A DNA stretch of 64,000 nucleotides. It comes from an uncultured Eudoraea sp. (GTDB lineage: Bacteria > Bacteroidota > Bacteroidia > Flavobacteriales > Flavobacteriaceae). Location of the stretch: contig CAMYJF010000004.1 of NCBI GenBank assembly GCA_947258555.1, forward strand, positions 1 to 64,000, in the 5' to 3' direction. Below are positions 35,017 to 44,415 of this stretch, one piece after another; the stretch's first letter is position 1; every line of letters begins with the position of its first letter. Both the position numbers and the translations under genes were made by a program. Below the pieces are notes generated by a model. It was not told the origin of the DNA and made no database searches. It was given only the letters and a program-made list of their open reading frames with translations.

Positions 35017-35982
35017 TTACTTCCCGATATGGAATAGCGCTTCGCCCTGGTTAACCACGGCCTGGTGATTTATGCAAAAGACAAAGCCATCATAGGGAGC
35101 TTTGACCTGCTTTCTTCGGCGGGCATAGGTATCTGTTACTATGCCTAGTTCTTGTCCTTTTTTGATAGCAGAACCATTTTTGACTTCCGGAATGAACATG
35201 CCGGCAGTAGGAGCCCTTAGCCATTTTCGTTCTGTTATCATGACAGGATCATGCTTTTCTGCATACAGCGGATCAAGTTCGGCGACCATTTCAAAATGAT
35301 GAAGTACATTGAGGATCCCCTGCATACCTTCAAGTATGGCATAGTCATCAAATCGCATACTCTCACCTGCTTCGAAGACCACTACAGGAACACCTCTCTT
35401 AAACGCTGCACTACGGAATGAACCTTTGATCAATCTGGCCGGAAATACGAAAGGTGCCTGGAAGACCTCAGCAATCTGCCTGCTAACTTCATCTTCTTCA
35501 GTATATCTGATCTGGGGATAATTATGGCGTTGTGCCCCGCCTGTATGAAGATCAATACCAAAATCTATCTGATCCAATATTTGTGAGGTATAGTGATAGG
35601 CCATCCTACTTGCCATGGATCCGGTCTTTGTTCCAGGGAAACTTCTGTTCACGTCTTTCCCATCGGGAACATCCCTGGAAAAATGGATAAATCCAAAAAT
35701 ATTAAGGATGGGTACAGCGATCACCGCACCCCTATCTACATGAAAGGATTCTTCCTGAAGCATCCTCCTGACGATCTCAATGCCATTGATCTCATCACCG
35801 TGAAGGCCAGCCTGTACTAAGACCGTAGGACCAGGCTTTTTGGAATTAAATACATAAATTGGAATATCGATGAGTGTCCCGGTTGGCAGGCGATCAATAC
35901 TAATCTTAACTAGTTTATGTTCGCCGGAGGAGACCGTTTCCTTACCTATAGAAATACTTTTGCTTTTTTCTTCTTTTGGCAT
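35017..35982 (-). CDS. Succinylglutamate desuccinylase/aspartoacylase family protein (M14-like)
   Basis: 321 residues. Zinc ligands His and Glu are in QAGLHGDEINGIEI, with a further His in DLHTGG and the catalytic Glu in VVVFEAGESMRFDD. A beta-rich C-terminal domain (LRAPTAGMFIPEVKNGS...) resembles a lipoyl/hammerhead fold common in this subfamily. Members hydrolyse N-acyl amino acids or gamma-glutamyl-type bonds. The coding sequence overlaps rimK by 41 nt, so a role in reversing or trimming RimK products is plausible, but this is inference. Confidence 0.9.
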   Translation of the reverse strand: MPKEEKSKSISIGKETVSSGEHKLVKISIDRLPTGTLIDIPIYVFNSKKPGPTVLVQAGLHGDEINGIEIVRRMLQEESFHVDRGAVIAVPILNIFGFIHFSRDVPDGKDVNRSFPGTKTGSMASRMAYHYTSQILDQIDFGIDLHTGGAQRHNYPQIRYTEEDEVSRQIAEVFQAPFVFPARLIKGSFRSAAFKRGVPVVVFEAGESMRFDDYAILEGMQGILNVLHHFEMVAELDPLYAEKHDPVMITERKWLRAPTAGMFIPEVKNGSAIKKGQELGIVTDTYARRRKQVKAPYDGFVFCINHQAVVNQGEALFHIGK

Positions 35983-36850
35983 TTTTTTCGACGAATTTTA
36001 TGATCTCTTTGGCGATATCAACACCCGTTGCTCCTTCGATTCCCTGAAGTCCGGGAGAGGCATTTACCTCGATTAGAAGCGGACCTTGATTAGAGCGTAT
36101 GATATCTACACCGGCGACGCCCAGTCCTAAATACTTTACAGCGTTGAGTGCAATAAATTGTTCCTTAGGCGTAGGCTCTATAACTTCTGTATTCCCACCC
36201 CGATGCACATTGGAGCGAAATTCTCCTAGCTCACTGCTTCGTTTCATGCTGGCAACGATCTTATTACCCACAACAAAGATTCGAATGTCTTCGCCATTGG
36301 ATTCTTCAACATATTTTTGAAGCAAGATACTGGTATTCATCTTATAGAATGTATCAATGATGGACTTAGCCGATTTTTTGGTTTCCGCCAGGATCACACC
36401 CAGACCCTGTGTGCCTTCTTGTAGTTTTATGATCACAGGCGTTCCGCCAATGATCTTGATCTGTTCTTCAATATTATCGGGGTTAACAGAAAATAATGTT
36501 TCAGGGATCGGGATGCGCTTACGCGCCATGATTTGAAGTGTCCGGACCTTGTTTCGGGCACGGGTGATCCCCAAGGAACGAGCTGTACTAAAAATACCAT
36601 TCATCTCAAATTGTTTGACAATGGCAGCTCCGTGTCTTGTTACTTTCGCGCCAATTCTGGGAATAACGGCATCATATGTTTTGGTGATGTTCTCATCTCT
36701 GAAATAGATCTGAGGCTTCCCAGAACCTAATTTCACACTGCATTTAGTGTGATCGATCACATCTACTTCATGCCCTGCATTCTCCGCCGCCTCTGCCAGA
36801 CGCTGGGTGGAATAGACCGACATGCTCACTGATAAAATGCAGATGTTCAT
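35942..36850 (-). CDS. rimK: RimK family ATP-grasp alpha-L-glutamate ligase
   Basis: 302 residues. The N-terminal part (MNICILSVSMSVYSTQRLAEAA) and ATP-grasp motifs IIKLQEGTQGLGVILAE, SILLQKYVEESNGEDIRIFVVG and LLIEVNASPGLQGIEGATG match RimK, which adds glutamates to the C-terminus of ribosomal protein S6 or makes oligoglutamate. The basic tail KRRKKQ lies within the overlap with the downstream M14-like gene. The usual third partner, an ATP-dependent zinc protease, is not present here. Confidence 0.93.
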   Translation of the reverse strand: MNICILSVSMSVYSTQRLAEAAENAGHEVDVIDHTKCSVKLGSGKPQIYFRDENITKTYDAVIPRIGAKVTRHGAAIVKQFEMNGIFSTARSLGITRARNKVRTLQIMARKRIPIPETLFSVNPDNIEEQIKIIGGTPVIIKLQEGTQGLGVILAETKKSAKSIIDTFYKMNTSILLQKYVEESNGEDIRIFVVGNKIVASMKRSSELGEFRSNVHRGGNTEVIEPTPKEQFIALNAVKYLGLGVAGVDIIRSNQGPLLIEVNASPGLQGIEGATGVDIAKEIIKFVEKNAKRRKKQKYFYR

Positions 36851-36913
36851 GGTTAGTGCTAATAAAATTTATCCAGGTTGTGGTGTTTAAAAAAATACCC
36901 TCTTTTTACTTAA

Positions 36914-36960
36914 CCCGAATAAAAATAAGAGAATTTTATACCAAGAGAACGTTATTCGGG
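36914..36960. repeat. Long-spaced inverted repeat upstream of sdhC
   Basis: CCCGAATAA (36914-36922) and TTATTCGGG (36952-36960) are perfect 9-bp inverted repeats with 29 nt between, in the rimK-sdhC divergent region about 110 nt upstream of the sdh -7 element. It could bind a regulator of either gene. Confidence 0.45.
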
Positions 36961-37048
36961 CAATTATGTTTCAAGTGTCAAAGATTGCCTTCCGGCAAGT
37001 GCATTACTTATATTCCCTCTAAATAGGAATAGATTGGTCATTGGGAGT

Positions 37049-37079
37049 TTGTTAAAAATCCGGCTGTACCCTACCTTTG
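37049..37079 (+). promoter_or_regulatory. sdhCAB promoter
   Basis: TTG of the -33 box (37049-37051, within TTTG), a 20-bp spacer and a perfect -7 element TACCTTTG (37072-37079). The ATG is at 37099, giving a leader of about 16 nt. Confidence 0.65.
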
Positions 37080-37098
37080 TGACTCTTAAATTTTGACT

Positions 37099-37767
37099 AT
37101 GGGTGCATTGATAAAGTCCTCCATTCTCCGCAAAGTCGTAATGGCACTTTCCGGACTCTTTCTAGTTCTTTTCTTAGCGCTGCATGTAACGATCAACTTT
37201 ACCTCCGTTTTTTCACCGGATCTCTTTAACGAGTTATCTCATTTTATGGGTTATAATCCGGTTGTTCAGTTTCTCATGCAACCTATTCTGATCCTTGGCG
37301 TGATCCTGCATTTTGTATTGGGGATCGTACTGGAAATTCAAAATTCCAGGGCTCGGTCCGTAAATTATGCCCAATTCAAAGGTGGGGCAAATGCAAGTTG
37401 GGTTTCGCGAAATATGATCATTTCAGGTTTGGTAGTCCTGGCCTTTTTGGGATTGCATTTTTACGACTTCTGGATCCATGAGATCACTTTTAAATATGTT
37501 GAGTCCAATCCGGAAGATCCGACAAGATATTACGAGGAAACTGTCCAGAAATTTATCCCAATGTGGAGAACCGTCATTTATGTGATCGCCTTTTTCTTAC
37601 TCGGAATGCACTTATGGCATGGCTTTTCTTCTTCCCTTCAAAGTATGGGGTGGAATAATAAATATACAGTCTCTATAAAGGCATTTACCAAGCTGTATGC
37701 CCTCATAGTCCCTGCTGGTTTTATCATTATAGCCTTGTATCATCATTTTAACCATCTTAGTCAATAA
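37099..37767 (+). CDS. sdhC: Succinate dehydrogenase cytochrome b subunit SdhC
   Basis: 222 residues from the ATG at 37099; an in-frame TTG two codons earlier is less likely. Five membrane helices with histidines placed as heme ligands ([46 protein letters not shown]). This is the single-subunit, diheme-type cytochrome b of Bacteroidota complex II, without a separate SdhD. It anchors SdhAB to the membrane and reacts with menaquinone. Two nt before sdhA. Confidence 0.95.
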   Translation: MGALIKSSILRKVVMALSGLFLVLFLALHVTINFTSVFSPDLFNELSHFMGYNPVVQFLMQPILILGVILHFVLGIVLEIQNSRARSVNYAQFKGGANASWVSRNMIISGLVVLAFLGLHFYDFWIHEITFKYVESNPEDPTRYYEETVQKFIPMWRTVIYVIAFFLLGMHLWHGFSSSLQSMGWNNKYTVSIKAFTKLYALIVPAGFIIIALYHHFNHLSQ

Positions 37768-37769
37768 AC

Positions 37770-39773
37770 ATGGGTAGCTTAGAATCTAAAATTCCTTCAG
37801 GACCGCTCGCAGAAAAATGGACAAAGCATAAGAACGATATTGACCTTGTTAACCCGGCCAATAAACGGAATATTGATGTCATTGTAGTAGGAACCGGTTT
37901 AGCAGGTGGAGCTGCCGCAGCAACCCTGGCCGAGTTGGGTTACAATGTAAAAACATTCTGCTACCAGGATTCTCCAAGGCGCGCGCATTCTATTGCCGCC
38001 CAGGGTGGGATCAATGCTTCTAAAAACTATCAGGGTGATGGCGATAGCGACTATCGTTTATTTTATGATACTGTAAAAGGAGGCGATTACCGATCCAGAG
38101 AAGCCAATGTATACAGACTTGCTGAAGTCTCAGGTAATATCATTGACCAATGTGTGGCACAAGGCGTGCCTTTTGCCCGGGAATATGGTGGTTTATTAGA
38201 CAACCGTTCCTTTGGAGGTGTACTCGTATCCCGGACATTTTACGCCAAAGGTCAGACGGGTCAGCAACTATTATTAGGTGCTTATTCAGCTATGAACAGG
38301 CAGATAAACCGGGGAAAAATAAAATCTTATACAAGGCATGAAATGCTGGATCTTGTTTTAATAGATGGAAAAGCAAGAGGAATTATTGCCAGGGATCTGG
38401 TTACCGGTGAAATTGAACGACATTCAGGTCATGCAGTAGTCCTGGCTACAGGTGGATACGGCAACGTTTTCTTCCTTTCAACCAATGCCATGGGAAGTAA
38501 TGTGACAGCGGCGTGGAGGGCTCATCGCCGCGGTGCATATTTTGCAAATCCATGCTATACACAAATACATCCTACCTGTATCCCGGTATCAGGAGATCAT
38601 CAATCCAAACTTACACTAATGTCTGAGTCCCTTCGGAATGATGGACGGATCTGGGTGCCAAAACGATTAGAAGATGCTCAAGCTATCCGGGAAGGTAAAC
38701 TGAAGCCTACAGAGCTTACAGAAGATGAAAGAGATTATTATCTGGAAAGACGCTATCCGGCATTCGGTAACCTTGTCCCCAGGGACGTGGCATCCCGTGC
38801 AGCAAAAGAGCGTTGTGATGCCGGCTTCGGTGTCAACAAAACAGGGGAAGCCGTATATCTTGATTTCGCAGCAGCCATCCAACGCTATGGGAAAGAGAAA
38901 GCCCTGACATCGGGTATTAAAGATCCCGATAAAGGAACACTTACACAATTAGGTGAAGAAGTTATTGAGGCTAAATACGGTAACCTCTTCCAGATGTATG
39001 AGAAGATCGTAGATGAAAATCCCTATAAAACACCCATGATGATCTATCCGGCTGTCCATTATACGATGGGGGGGTTATGGGTAGACTATAATTTGCAAAC
39101 TACTATTAAAGGCTGCTATTGTGCAGGAGAAGCAAATTTCAGTGATCACGGTGCCAACCGCTTAGGGGCCTCTGCTTTGATGCAGGGATTGGCTGACGGA
39201 TATTTTGTGTTGCCATACACTATAGGAGATTACTTATCAGATGATATACGCACGGGGCCAATTAGTACGGATAGTCCGGAATTTGAGGCGACAGAAAAAG
39301 AAGTCCTGGAGCGTATTAACAAATTAATGAATACCAATGGAACGCATTCTGTGGATTACTACCACAAGAAACTTGGTAAGATCATGTGGAATAAATGCGG
39401 AATGTCAAGAAATGCGGAAGATTTGAAATCGGCAATAGATGAGATTGCTGAGCTCCGAAAAGATTTTTGGGAGAATGTTAAAATCCCGGGCGAAGAAGGG
39501 CAGTTCAATCAAGAACTTGAAAAAGCCGGCCGTGTTGCTGATTTTCTTGAACTAGGAGAACTTTTTGCCAAGGATGCCCTTCAAAGGAACGAGTCCTGTG
39601 GTGGCCATTTCAGAGAAGAATACCAAACCCCAGAAGGAGAAGCCTTGCGAGATGATGAAAATTTCAAATATGCGGCTGCCTGGGAATTCAAAGGTGCGCC
39701 TTCTGAAGCTGTTATGCATAAAGAAGAATTAGTCTTTGAAAATATAGAATTGAAAACGCGTAGTTATAAATAA
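37770..39773 (+). CDS. sdhA: Succinate dehydrogenase/fumarate reductase flavoprotein subunit SdhA
   Basis: 667 residues. FAD-binding [21 protein letters not shown] at the N-terminus, and the covalent flavin histidine in [16 protein letters not shown] (about H73). The active-site segment [14 protein letters not shown], the catalytic arginine region [14 protein letters not shown] and the [15 protein letters not shown] segment are present. It oxidises succinate to fumarate in the TCA cycle. Second gene of sdhCAB. Confidence 0.96.
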   Translation: MGSLESKIPSGPLAEKWTKHKNDIDLVNPANKRNIDVIVVGTGLAGGAAAATLAELGYNVKTFCYQDSPRRAHSIAAQGGINASKNYQGDGDSDYRLFYDTVKGGDYRSREANVYRLAEVSGNIIDQCVAQGVPFAREYGGLLDNRSFGGVLVSRTFYAKGQTGQQLLLGAYSAMNRQINRGKIKSYTRHEMLDLVLIDGKARGIIARDLVTGEIERHSGHAVVLATGGYGNVFFLSTNAMGSNVTAAWRAHRRGAYFANPCYTQIHPTCIPVSGDHQSKLTLMSESLRNDGRIWVPKRLEDAQAIREGKLKPTELTEDERDYYLERRYPAFGNLVPRDVASRAAKERCDAGFGVNKTGEAVYLDFAAAIQRYGKEKALTSGIKDPDKGTLTQLGEEVIEAKYGNLFQMYEKIVDENPYKTPMMIYPAVHYTMGGLWVDYNLQTTIKGCYCAGEANFSDHGANRLGASALMQGLADGYFVLPYTIGDYLSDDIRTGPISTDSPEFEATEKEVLERINKLMNTNGTHSVDYYHKKLGKIMWNKCGMSRNAEDLKSAIDEIAELRKDFWENVKIPGEEGQFNQELEKAGRVADFLELGELFAKDALQRNESCGGHFREEYQTPEGEALRDDENFKYAAAWEFKGAPSEAVMHKEELVFENIELKTRSYK

Positions 39774-39781
39774 TAGCTAGT

Positions 39782-40528
39782 ATGAATTTAGTATTAAAGA
39801 TCTGGCGGCAGGAAAATGCTGAAGCAAAAGGAAAAATGGTGGAGTATCCCATGTCTAATGTTGAAGGGGATATGTCTTTTCTGGAAATGCTTGATGTTCT
39901 TAATGAAGATTTGATCAATAAAGGAGAAGAACCTGTTGCTTTCGATCATGACTGTCGGGAAGGTATATGTGGTACCTGCTCTCTTATGATCAATGGAGAA
40001 CCTCATGGCCCGGATAGATTAATTACTACCTGTCAACTCCATATGCGCAAATTCAGTGATGGGGATACCATCGTGATAGAACCCTTTAGAGCTACGGCCT
40101 TTCCTATCATAAAAGATCTGGTAGTAGATAGAAATGCCTTAGAACGAATTCAACAGGCTGGTGGATTTATTTCTGTAAATACCTCTGGAAATACTGTAGA
40201 TGCCAATGCAATTCCTATAGCGAAAGATAAGGCAGATGAAGCCATGGATGCAGCAACCTGTATTGGATGTGGCGCATGTGTAGCTGCTTGTAAGAATGCA
40301 AGTGCTATGCTATTCACCTCAGCAAAGGTTTCACAATTTGCCCTGCTACCCCAAGGACGTGTAGAAGCCACTGATCGGGTAATGAACATGGTACGCCAAA
40401 TGGACTTGGAAGGATTTGGCAATTGTACCAATACTGGTGCCTGCGAGGTAGAGTGCCCAAAGGGAATATCTCTTGAAAATATTGCCCGAATGAACCGGGA
40501 ATATATGAGTGCTATTGTTAAAGGATAA
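39782..40528 (+). CDS. sdhB: Succinate dehydrogenase iron-sulfur subunit SdhB
   Basis: 248 residues. The [2Fe-2S] cysteines are in [15 protein letters not shown] with a further Cys in ITTCQLHM. The C-terminal ferredoxin domain has [15 protein letters not shown] and [15 protein letters not shown] for the [4Fe-4S] and [3Fe-4S] clusters. It passes electrons from SdhA to SdhC. Eight nt after sdhA. An aminotransferase gene follows 36 nt later on the same strand and may be read through. Confidence 0.96.
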   Translation: MNLVLKIWRQENAEAKGKMVEYPMSNVEGDMSFLEMLDVLNEDLINKGEEPVAFDHDCREGICGTCSLMINGEPHGPDRLITTCQLHMRKFSDGDTIVIEPFRATAFPIIKDLVVDRNALERIQQAGGFISVNTSGNTVDANAIPIAKDKADEAMDAATCIGCGACVAACKNASAMLFTSAKVSQFALLPQGRVEATDRVMNMVRQMDLEGFGNCTNTGACEVECPKGISLENIARMNREYMSAIVKG

Positions 40529-40564
40529 TCTTCATATCTTATAAGAATTGATTTTCCTAAACCT

Positions 40565-41707
40565 ATGCAACTCCAGTCAAAACTACCCGATTTTCAAACC
40601 TCTATTTTTACGGTCATGAGCCAACTGGCTCATGAAGAAAATGCAATTAATCTTTCACAGGGATTTCCCAATTTTGATCCGGATCCCCATCTTTTAGACC
40701 TCGTAGATAAAGCTATGAGGGAGGGACATAATCAATATGCGCCCATGGCAGGTATTTTTAGTCTGCGGGAAGGTCTGGCACAAAAATGCGAGGAACAATT
40801 TGGGGTGTCATATGACCCGGCAGATGAGATCAACATAACGGCTGGGGCAACTCAGGCCATTTACACTACACTGACTGCCTTTGTACAAGCTGGAGATGAA
40901 GTGATCATTTTTAAGCCGGCCTATGATTGCTATGAACCCGCAATTCTTGCGAGTGGTGGTATTTCGGTTCCCATTCAAATGAAAGGCAAGGATTATAAAG
41001 TAGACTGGGATGAATTCAGATCCTGCCTTACGCCACGTACCCGTATGGTTGTCATAAATACACCACATAATCCCAGTGGAGCCGTGTTCTCAACAGCCGA
41101 TATGCAGGAATTGGAAGCTTCCTTAAAAGGTACCGATATCCTTGTGCTTAGTGATGAGGTCTATGAACATATTGTATTTGATGATTACAAGCATGTTAGC
41201 GCAGCTATGCTACCGGGTCTGAAAGAACGGAGCCTTATTTGTTATTCCTTCGGTAAAACTTTTCACACTACGGGTTGGAAAATGGGCTATTGCCTGGCAC
41301 CAAAGTATTTGATGAAGGAGTTTCAAAAAGTACATGAATACAATGTGTTTAGCGTAAACCATCCTATTCAAAAAGCCCTGGCCACCTATTTAAAAGATCC
41401 CGGGCACTATCTAGATCTGGGGCCATTCTTCCAGGAAAAACGGGATTATTTTCTTAAAGGCCTCAAAGGCAGTTCTTTCCACTGGACACCCAGTTCGGGA
41501 ACCTATTTTCAACTTTTAGATTATTCCGCCATATCTGACGAAGCCGATATGCAATTTGCAAAGCGATTGACACGTGAGTACAAGGTAGCCAGTATACCTG
41601 TATCTGTATTTAACCTGAATAATGAAGACAGGAAACAATTGCGATTTTGCTTTGCGAAAACAAAAGATACTTTATCAAAAGCTTTGGATATTTTGCAAAA
41701 ACTTTAA
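40565..41707 (+). CDS. PLP-dependent aminotransferase, methionine aminotransferase (YbdL) type
   Basis: 380 residues, fold-type I class I/II aminotransferase. INLSQGFPNFDPDP, YAPMAGIFSLREGL, NTPHNPSGAVF and the PLP lysine in SFGKTFHTTGWKMGY. The GFPNF and KTFHTTGWK forms resemble the methionine (YbdL) and kynurenine aminotransferase subgroup, so 4-methylthio-2-oxobutanoate/methionine exchange is the best guess. Ends overlap the convergent serine hydrolase by 4 nt. Confidence 0.9.
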   Translation: MQLQSKLPDFQTSIFTVMSQLAHEENAINLSQGFPNFDPDPHLLDLVDKAMREGHNQYAPMAGIFSLREGLAQKCEEQFGVSYDPADEINITAGATQAIYTTLTAFVQAGDEVIIFKPAYDCYEPAILASGGISVPIQMKGKDYKVDWDEFRSCLTPRTRMVVINTPHNPSGAVFSTADMQELEASLKGTDILVLSDEVYEHIVFDDYKHVSAAMLPGLKERSLICYSFGKTFHTTGWKMGYCLAPKYLMKEFQKVHEYNVFSVNHPIQKALATYLKDPGHYLDLGPFFQEKRDYFLKGLKGSSFHWTPSSGTYFQLLDYSAISDEADMQFAKRLTREYKVASIPVSVFNLNNEDRKQLRFCFAKTKDTLSKALDILQKL

Positions 41708-42855
41708 GGCAGCGATCTATAGACCAAATTCAGAAATTCTTCTAGTTTAGAAGGCTCTAACCATCGTGTAACGATAACCAGCTTCTTTTCCTGGTCCACT
41801 ATTATGAAATTTCCACCAAAACCGGCTGCATAAAATAAGGTGTCGGGAAGATTATCCCAATGTCTGTTTCCTTCCTCATTTAGCCACCACATATATCCAT
41901 AATTCGGATTTGGAACAGAAGGGGTCGTGGCTTTATCTATCCACGCCTGACTTATCAATTGCTCATTCTTCCATTTACCATCGGCCATAAAGAGCAAGCC
42001 AAAGCGTGCCATATCCATTGTGTTAATAAACATCCCTCCGCCTGAATGTCCTCCACCGGTCACCGATTTCATTTGTAATCCATCAATCACAGTCCAGGCA
42101 TTTTCATAGCCAAACCATCGCCAGGTAGTTGATGCCCCGATTGGATCCATTATATGAGTTTTCAAAACTTCCGGCAAGGGTTTTCGCCATACATGGGTCA
42201 TTGCATATGCCAATACATTTACACGCACGTCATTATATTCCATGACTGTCCCCGGTTCCTGTAAAGTCCTGTTTTTCCAATCATCAATGCCTCCTTCCCG
42301 CGGAGGTCTGTCTGCCCAATCCAGTCCGCCCCATAAATTTCCGCTCCAATCAGAGGTTTGATGCAATAGATGCTCCCAGCTGATCTTGCTATTATGGTCT
42401 CCTTCAAAAGTCCCATCCCATACATATGCGCCGGCCGTGTCCTGCAGATCAGATATTAGCCCCTTATCCCAGGCCAAAGCAGTTGTGGTTGACAAGAAAC
42501 TTTTTGTCACACTAAAAGTCATATCCACCCGGGTAATATCTCCCCATTGTTTAATGAGATAGCCGTTCTTAAGAACCATGCCCGCAGGTCCTCCCCTTTT
42601 CTTAGTAGGCCCTGTAATTTTATGATAGGGTTCCCTTTCAAATCCTTTTAGAATTGCTCGTCTAAGATCTCGTGGGCCCGAATACTCGTTCTCTTCTGCA
42701 AAGGAAACTGCCTGTGTTAATGCCTGGTCTGAAATACTAAATTCAGAAGCTTGCCTGGCTTCCCATTGCGGATAGCGATCTGGAAAATACACTTCTTGGG
42801 CAGTAAGGATCCCGCCAAGGCAAAGGAAAAAACTAAGGGTGTAAGAAAATTTCAT
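41704..42855 (-). CDS. Secreted serine hydrolase of the beta-lactamase (class C) family
   Basis: 383 residues with a signal peptide (about residues 1-19, LGGILTAQE). The catalytic SxxK is in TFSVTKSFLS, the Tyr of the YxN motif in EYNDVRVNVLA, and a HSGGGMF segment fits the third motif region. Class C-like serine hydrolases include esterases, peptidases and amidases; the substrate is unknown. No resistance function should be assumed. It lies 15 nt after the GNAT gene. Confidence 0.88.
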   Translation of the reverse strand: MKFSYTLSFFLCLGGILTAQEVYFPDRYPQWEARQASEFSISDQALTQAVSFAEENEYSGPRDLRRAILKGFEREPYHKITGPTKKRGGPAGMVLKNGYLIKQWGDITRVDMTFSVTKSFLSTTTALAWDKGLISDLQDTAGAYVWDGTFEGDHNSKISWEHLLHQTSDWSGNLWGGLDWADRPPREGGIDDWKNRTLQEPGTVMEYNDVRVNVLAYAMTHVWRKPLPEVLKTHIMDPIGASTTWRWFGYENAWTVIDGLQMKSVTGGGHSGGGMFINTMDMARFGLLFMADGKWKNEQLISQAWIDKATTPSVPNPNYGYMWWLNEEGNRHWDNLPDTLFYAAGFGGNFIIVDQEKKLVIVTRWLEPSKLEEFLNLVYRSLP

Positions 42856-42870
42856 ATGATCCGGATTATA

Positions 42871-43395
42871 TCAGGAAGGTAATAAATCCAACTTCATCAA
42901 CCAATCCATTTGTTTGTCAGTGCCAATGTAGTATGGATGCCTGCCAAATTTTATAAAACCATTCCTCTCATAAAAACGAATAGCTCCAGTATTCTCCTCC
43001 CATACCCCAAGCCATATGAAATCCTTCCCTGCTCTTCTGGCCAGTTTTATGGCTTCCTCAAGCATCCACTGTCCAATATTTTGATTCTGAAAAGCCTGTA
43101 TTATATAGATCCGTTCCAATTCCGCCCCTTCCTTACTCTTTATATCGGTTTGGGCATTCAGATAGTTTACTTTGAAATAGCCTGCAAGCTTCCCATCGAC
43201 ATAAACCAAATAAAAATAGGAATCTGGATTGTTCAATTCTTCTTGAATACGCTTCTCGCTAAAGGCTTCCTCTAGATAAGTCTTGAAGTCTTTCGGATCA
43301 TTGACTGCAGCAAAGGCATCAATAAATGTTTGCTGACCTAATTCCACAAGAAGAGACAGTTCTTTTGGAGTACATGGAATTAGTTCAAGCGGCAT
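42871..43395 (-). CDS. GNAT family N-acetyltransferase
   Basis: 174 residues. The acetyl-CoA loop is in QNQNIGQWMLEEAIKLAR, followed by WLGVWEENTGAIRFYERNGF, the typical C-terminal GNAT motif. Substrate unknown. Probably co-transcribed with the serine hydrolase downstream. A minus-strand terminator hairpin ends only about 28 nt upstream of its ATG, leaving little room for a separate promoter. Confidence 0.92.
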   Translation of the reverse strand: MPLELIPCTPKELSLLVELGQQTFIDAFAAVNDPKDFKTYLEEAFSEKRIQEELNNPDSYFYLVYVDGKLAGYFKVNYLNAQTDIKSKEGAELERIYIIQAFQNQNIGQWMLEEAIKLARRAGKDFIWLGVWEENTGAIRFYERNGFIKFGRHPYYIGTDKQMDWLMKLDLLPS

Positions 43396-43422
43396 AGTTG
43401 GGAATTAAAATCCCCTAAAAAT

Positions 43423-43450
43423 AAAAAGAGCTATGATCATCTCATAGCTC
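43423..43450 (-). terminator. Rho-independent terminator (minus strand)
   Basis: GAGCTATGA (43428-43436) pairs perfectly with TCATAGCTC (43442-43450) around a 5-nt loop and is followed on the minus strand by TTTTTATTTTT. It ends transcripts from scoAB or from the small frame upstream. Confidence 0.85.
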
Positions 43451-43476
43451 CTTGTGCAATTTTCTCTTTTGAAATA

Positions 43477-43584
43477 CTATAGCGTAAATATCTTTCTAAG
43501 CAGCAAAACTAATCCACTGTAAAAATCATTTCGATACACTTGCACTTCATCCTCCGTTGGGAGATTGCTAATTTGAGTTTCCAT
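43477..43584 (-). CDS. Possible small protein of 35 residues
   Basis: A complete ATG-to-TAG frame reading METQISNLPTEDEVQVYRND and then a hydrophobic, basic stretch ending RKIFTL. Acidic N-terminal half, amphipathic or hydrophobic C-terminal half. A terminator follows 27 nt after the stop, so the layout is that of a tiny stand-alone gene. No homologue recognised. A frame this short can arise by chance, and it could also be part of a long scoB 3' UTR. Confidence 0.3.
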   Translation of the reverse strand: METQISNLPTEDEVQVYRNDFYSGLVLLLRKIFTL

Positions 43585-43756
43585 AATAGCAACGGGTTAG
43601 ATAGTGTTATTCTTAGGTTTAACTTCGGTTCTATTCTTTATTTTGGGTAAATGTAGAACGAAGGAGTAATATAGGGAAAATATTGTTGTCAAGGGAAGCT
43701 TTTTTGTGGTGTGTTCGACCAATGACAACTATTTCTACGTCAAAATGTTAAATAGG

Positions 43757-44410
43757 CTACAATTTCATTTCAGGTATTTCGCCTTCGACGATCAGAGCCC
43801 CTTCTGTAGCCTCCCGGATCTGGTCAACCGTCACACCCGGCGCTCTTTCGAGCAATTTAAAGCCTTCAGGAGTTACTTCCATCACAGCCAGGTTGGTAAC
43901 GATCTTCTTAACACATCCAACACCTGTCAGGGGTAAGGTACACCGTTTTAAAAGCTTGGATTTTCCCGCTTTATTGGTATGCATCATTGCTACAATGATG
44001 TTTTCAGCCGAGGCAACAAGATCCATAGCACCACCCATGCCCTTCACCATTTTTCCCGGGATTTTCCAATTGGCTATATCCCCATTTTCAGCCACTTCCA
44101 TAGCCCCTAAAATGGTCAGGTCTACATGCTGACCCCTGATCATATTAAAGCTCGTTGCCGAATCAAAAAAAGAAGCTCCGGCCAAAGTGGTAATCGTTTG
44201 CTTGCCTGCGTTTATGACATCAGCATCTTCTTCTCCTTCGAATGGAAAAGGCCCCATTCCCAACACGCCATTCTCACTTTGAAATTCAACCTGAATGTCA
44301 TCTCTAACAAAATTGGCAACGAGGGTTGGGATTCCAATACCAAGGTTCACGTAGTATCCGTCTTTTACCTCTCGAGCGATCCGCTTTGCTATTCCATTTT
44401 TATCGAGCAT
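43757..44410 (-). CDS. scoB: 3-oxoacid CoA-transferase subunit B
   Basis: 217 residues. The catalytic glutamate is in the QSENGVLGMGPFPFEG motif, with GIGIPTLVANF near the N-terminus and the NMIRGQHVDLTILGAMEV segment. With ScoA it transfers CoA from succinyl-CoA to acetoacetate or another 3-oxoacid. Starts 5 nt after scoA ends. Confidence 0.94.
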   Translation of the reverse strand: MLDKNGIAKRIAREVKDGYYVNLGIGIPTLVANFVRDDIQVEFQSENGVLGMGPFPFEGEEDADVINAGKQTITTLAGASFFDSATSFNMIRGQHVDLTILGAMEVAENGDIANWKIPGKMVKGMGGAMDLVASAENIIVAMMHTNKAGKSKLLKRCTLPLTGVGCVKKIVTNLAVMEVTPEGFKLLERAPGVTVDQIREATEGALIVEGEIPEMKL

Positions 44411-44415
44411 ACCTA

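Larger units (their letters stand above)
43396..43756. other. Intergenic region between scoB and the GNAT gene
   Basis: 361 nt. It contains a strong minus-strand terminator (43423-43450) and, upstream of it on the same strand, a 35-codon frame (43477-43584). A -7-like TATTTTTA (43416-43423 on minus) overlaps the terminator U-run and may serve the GNAT gene. No RNA gene recognised. Confidence 0.5.

Noticed and set aside
40529-40564. Terminator after sdhB
   Set aside because: The only symmetry (TCTTATAAGA) is short and AT-rich with no T-run.
41704-42855. Antibiotic-resistance beta-lactamase
   Set aside because: SxxK and YxN motifs define a broad serine hydrolase family; the third motif and context do not point to a true beta-lactamase.
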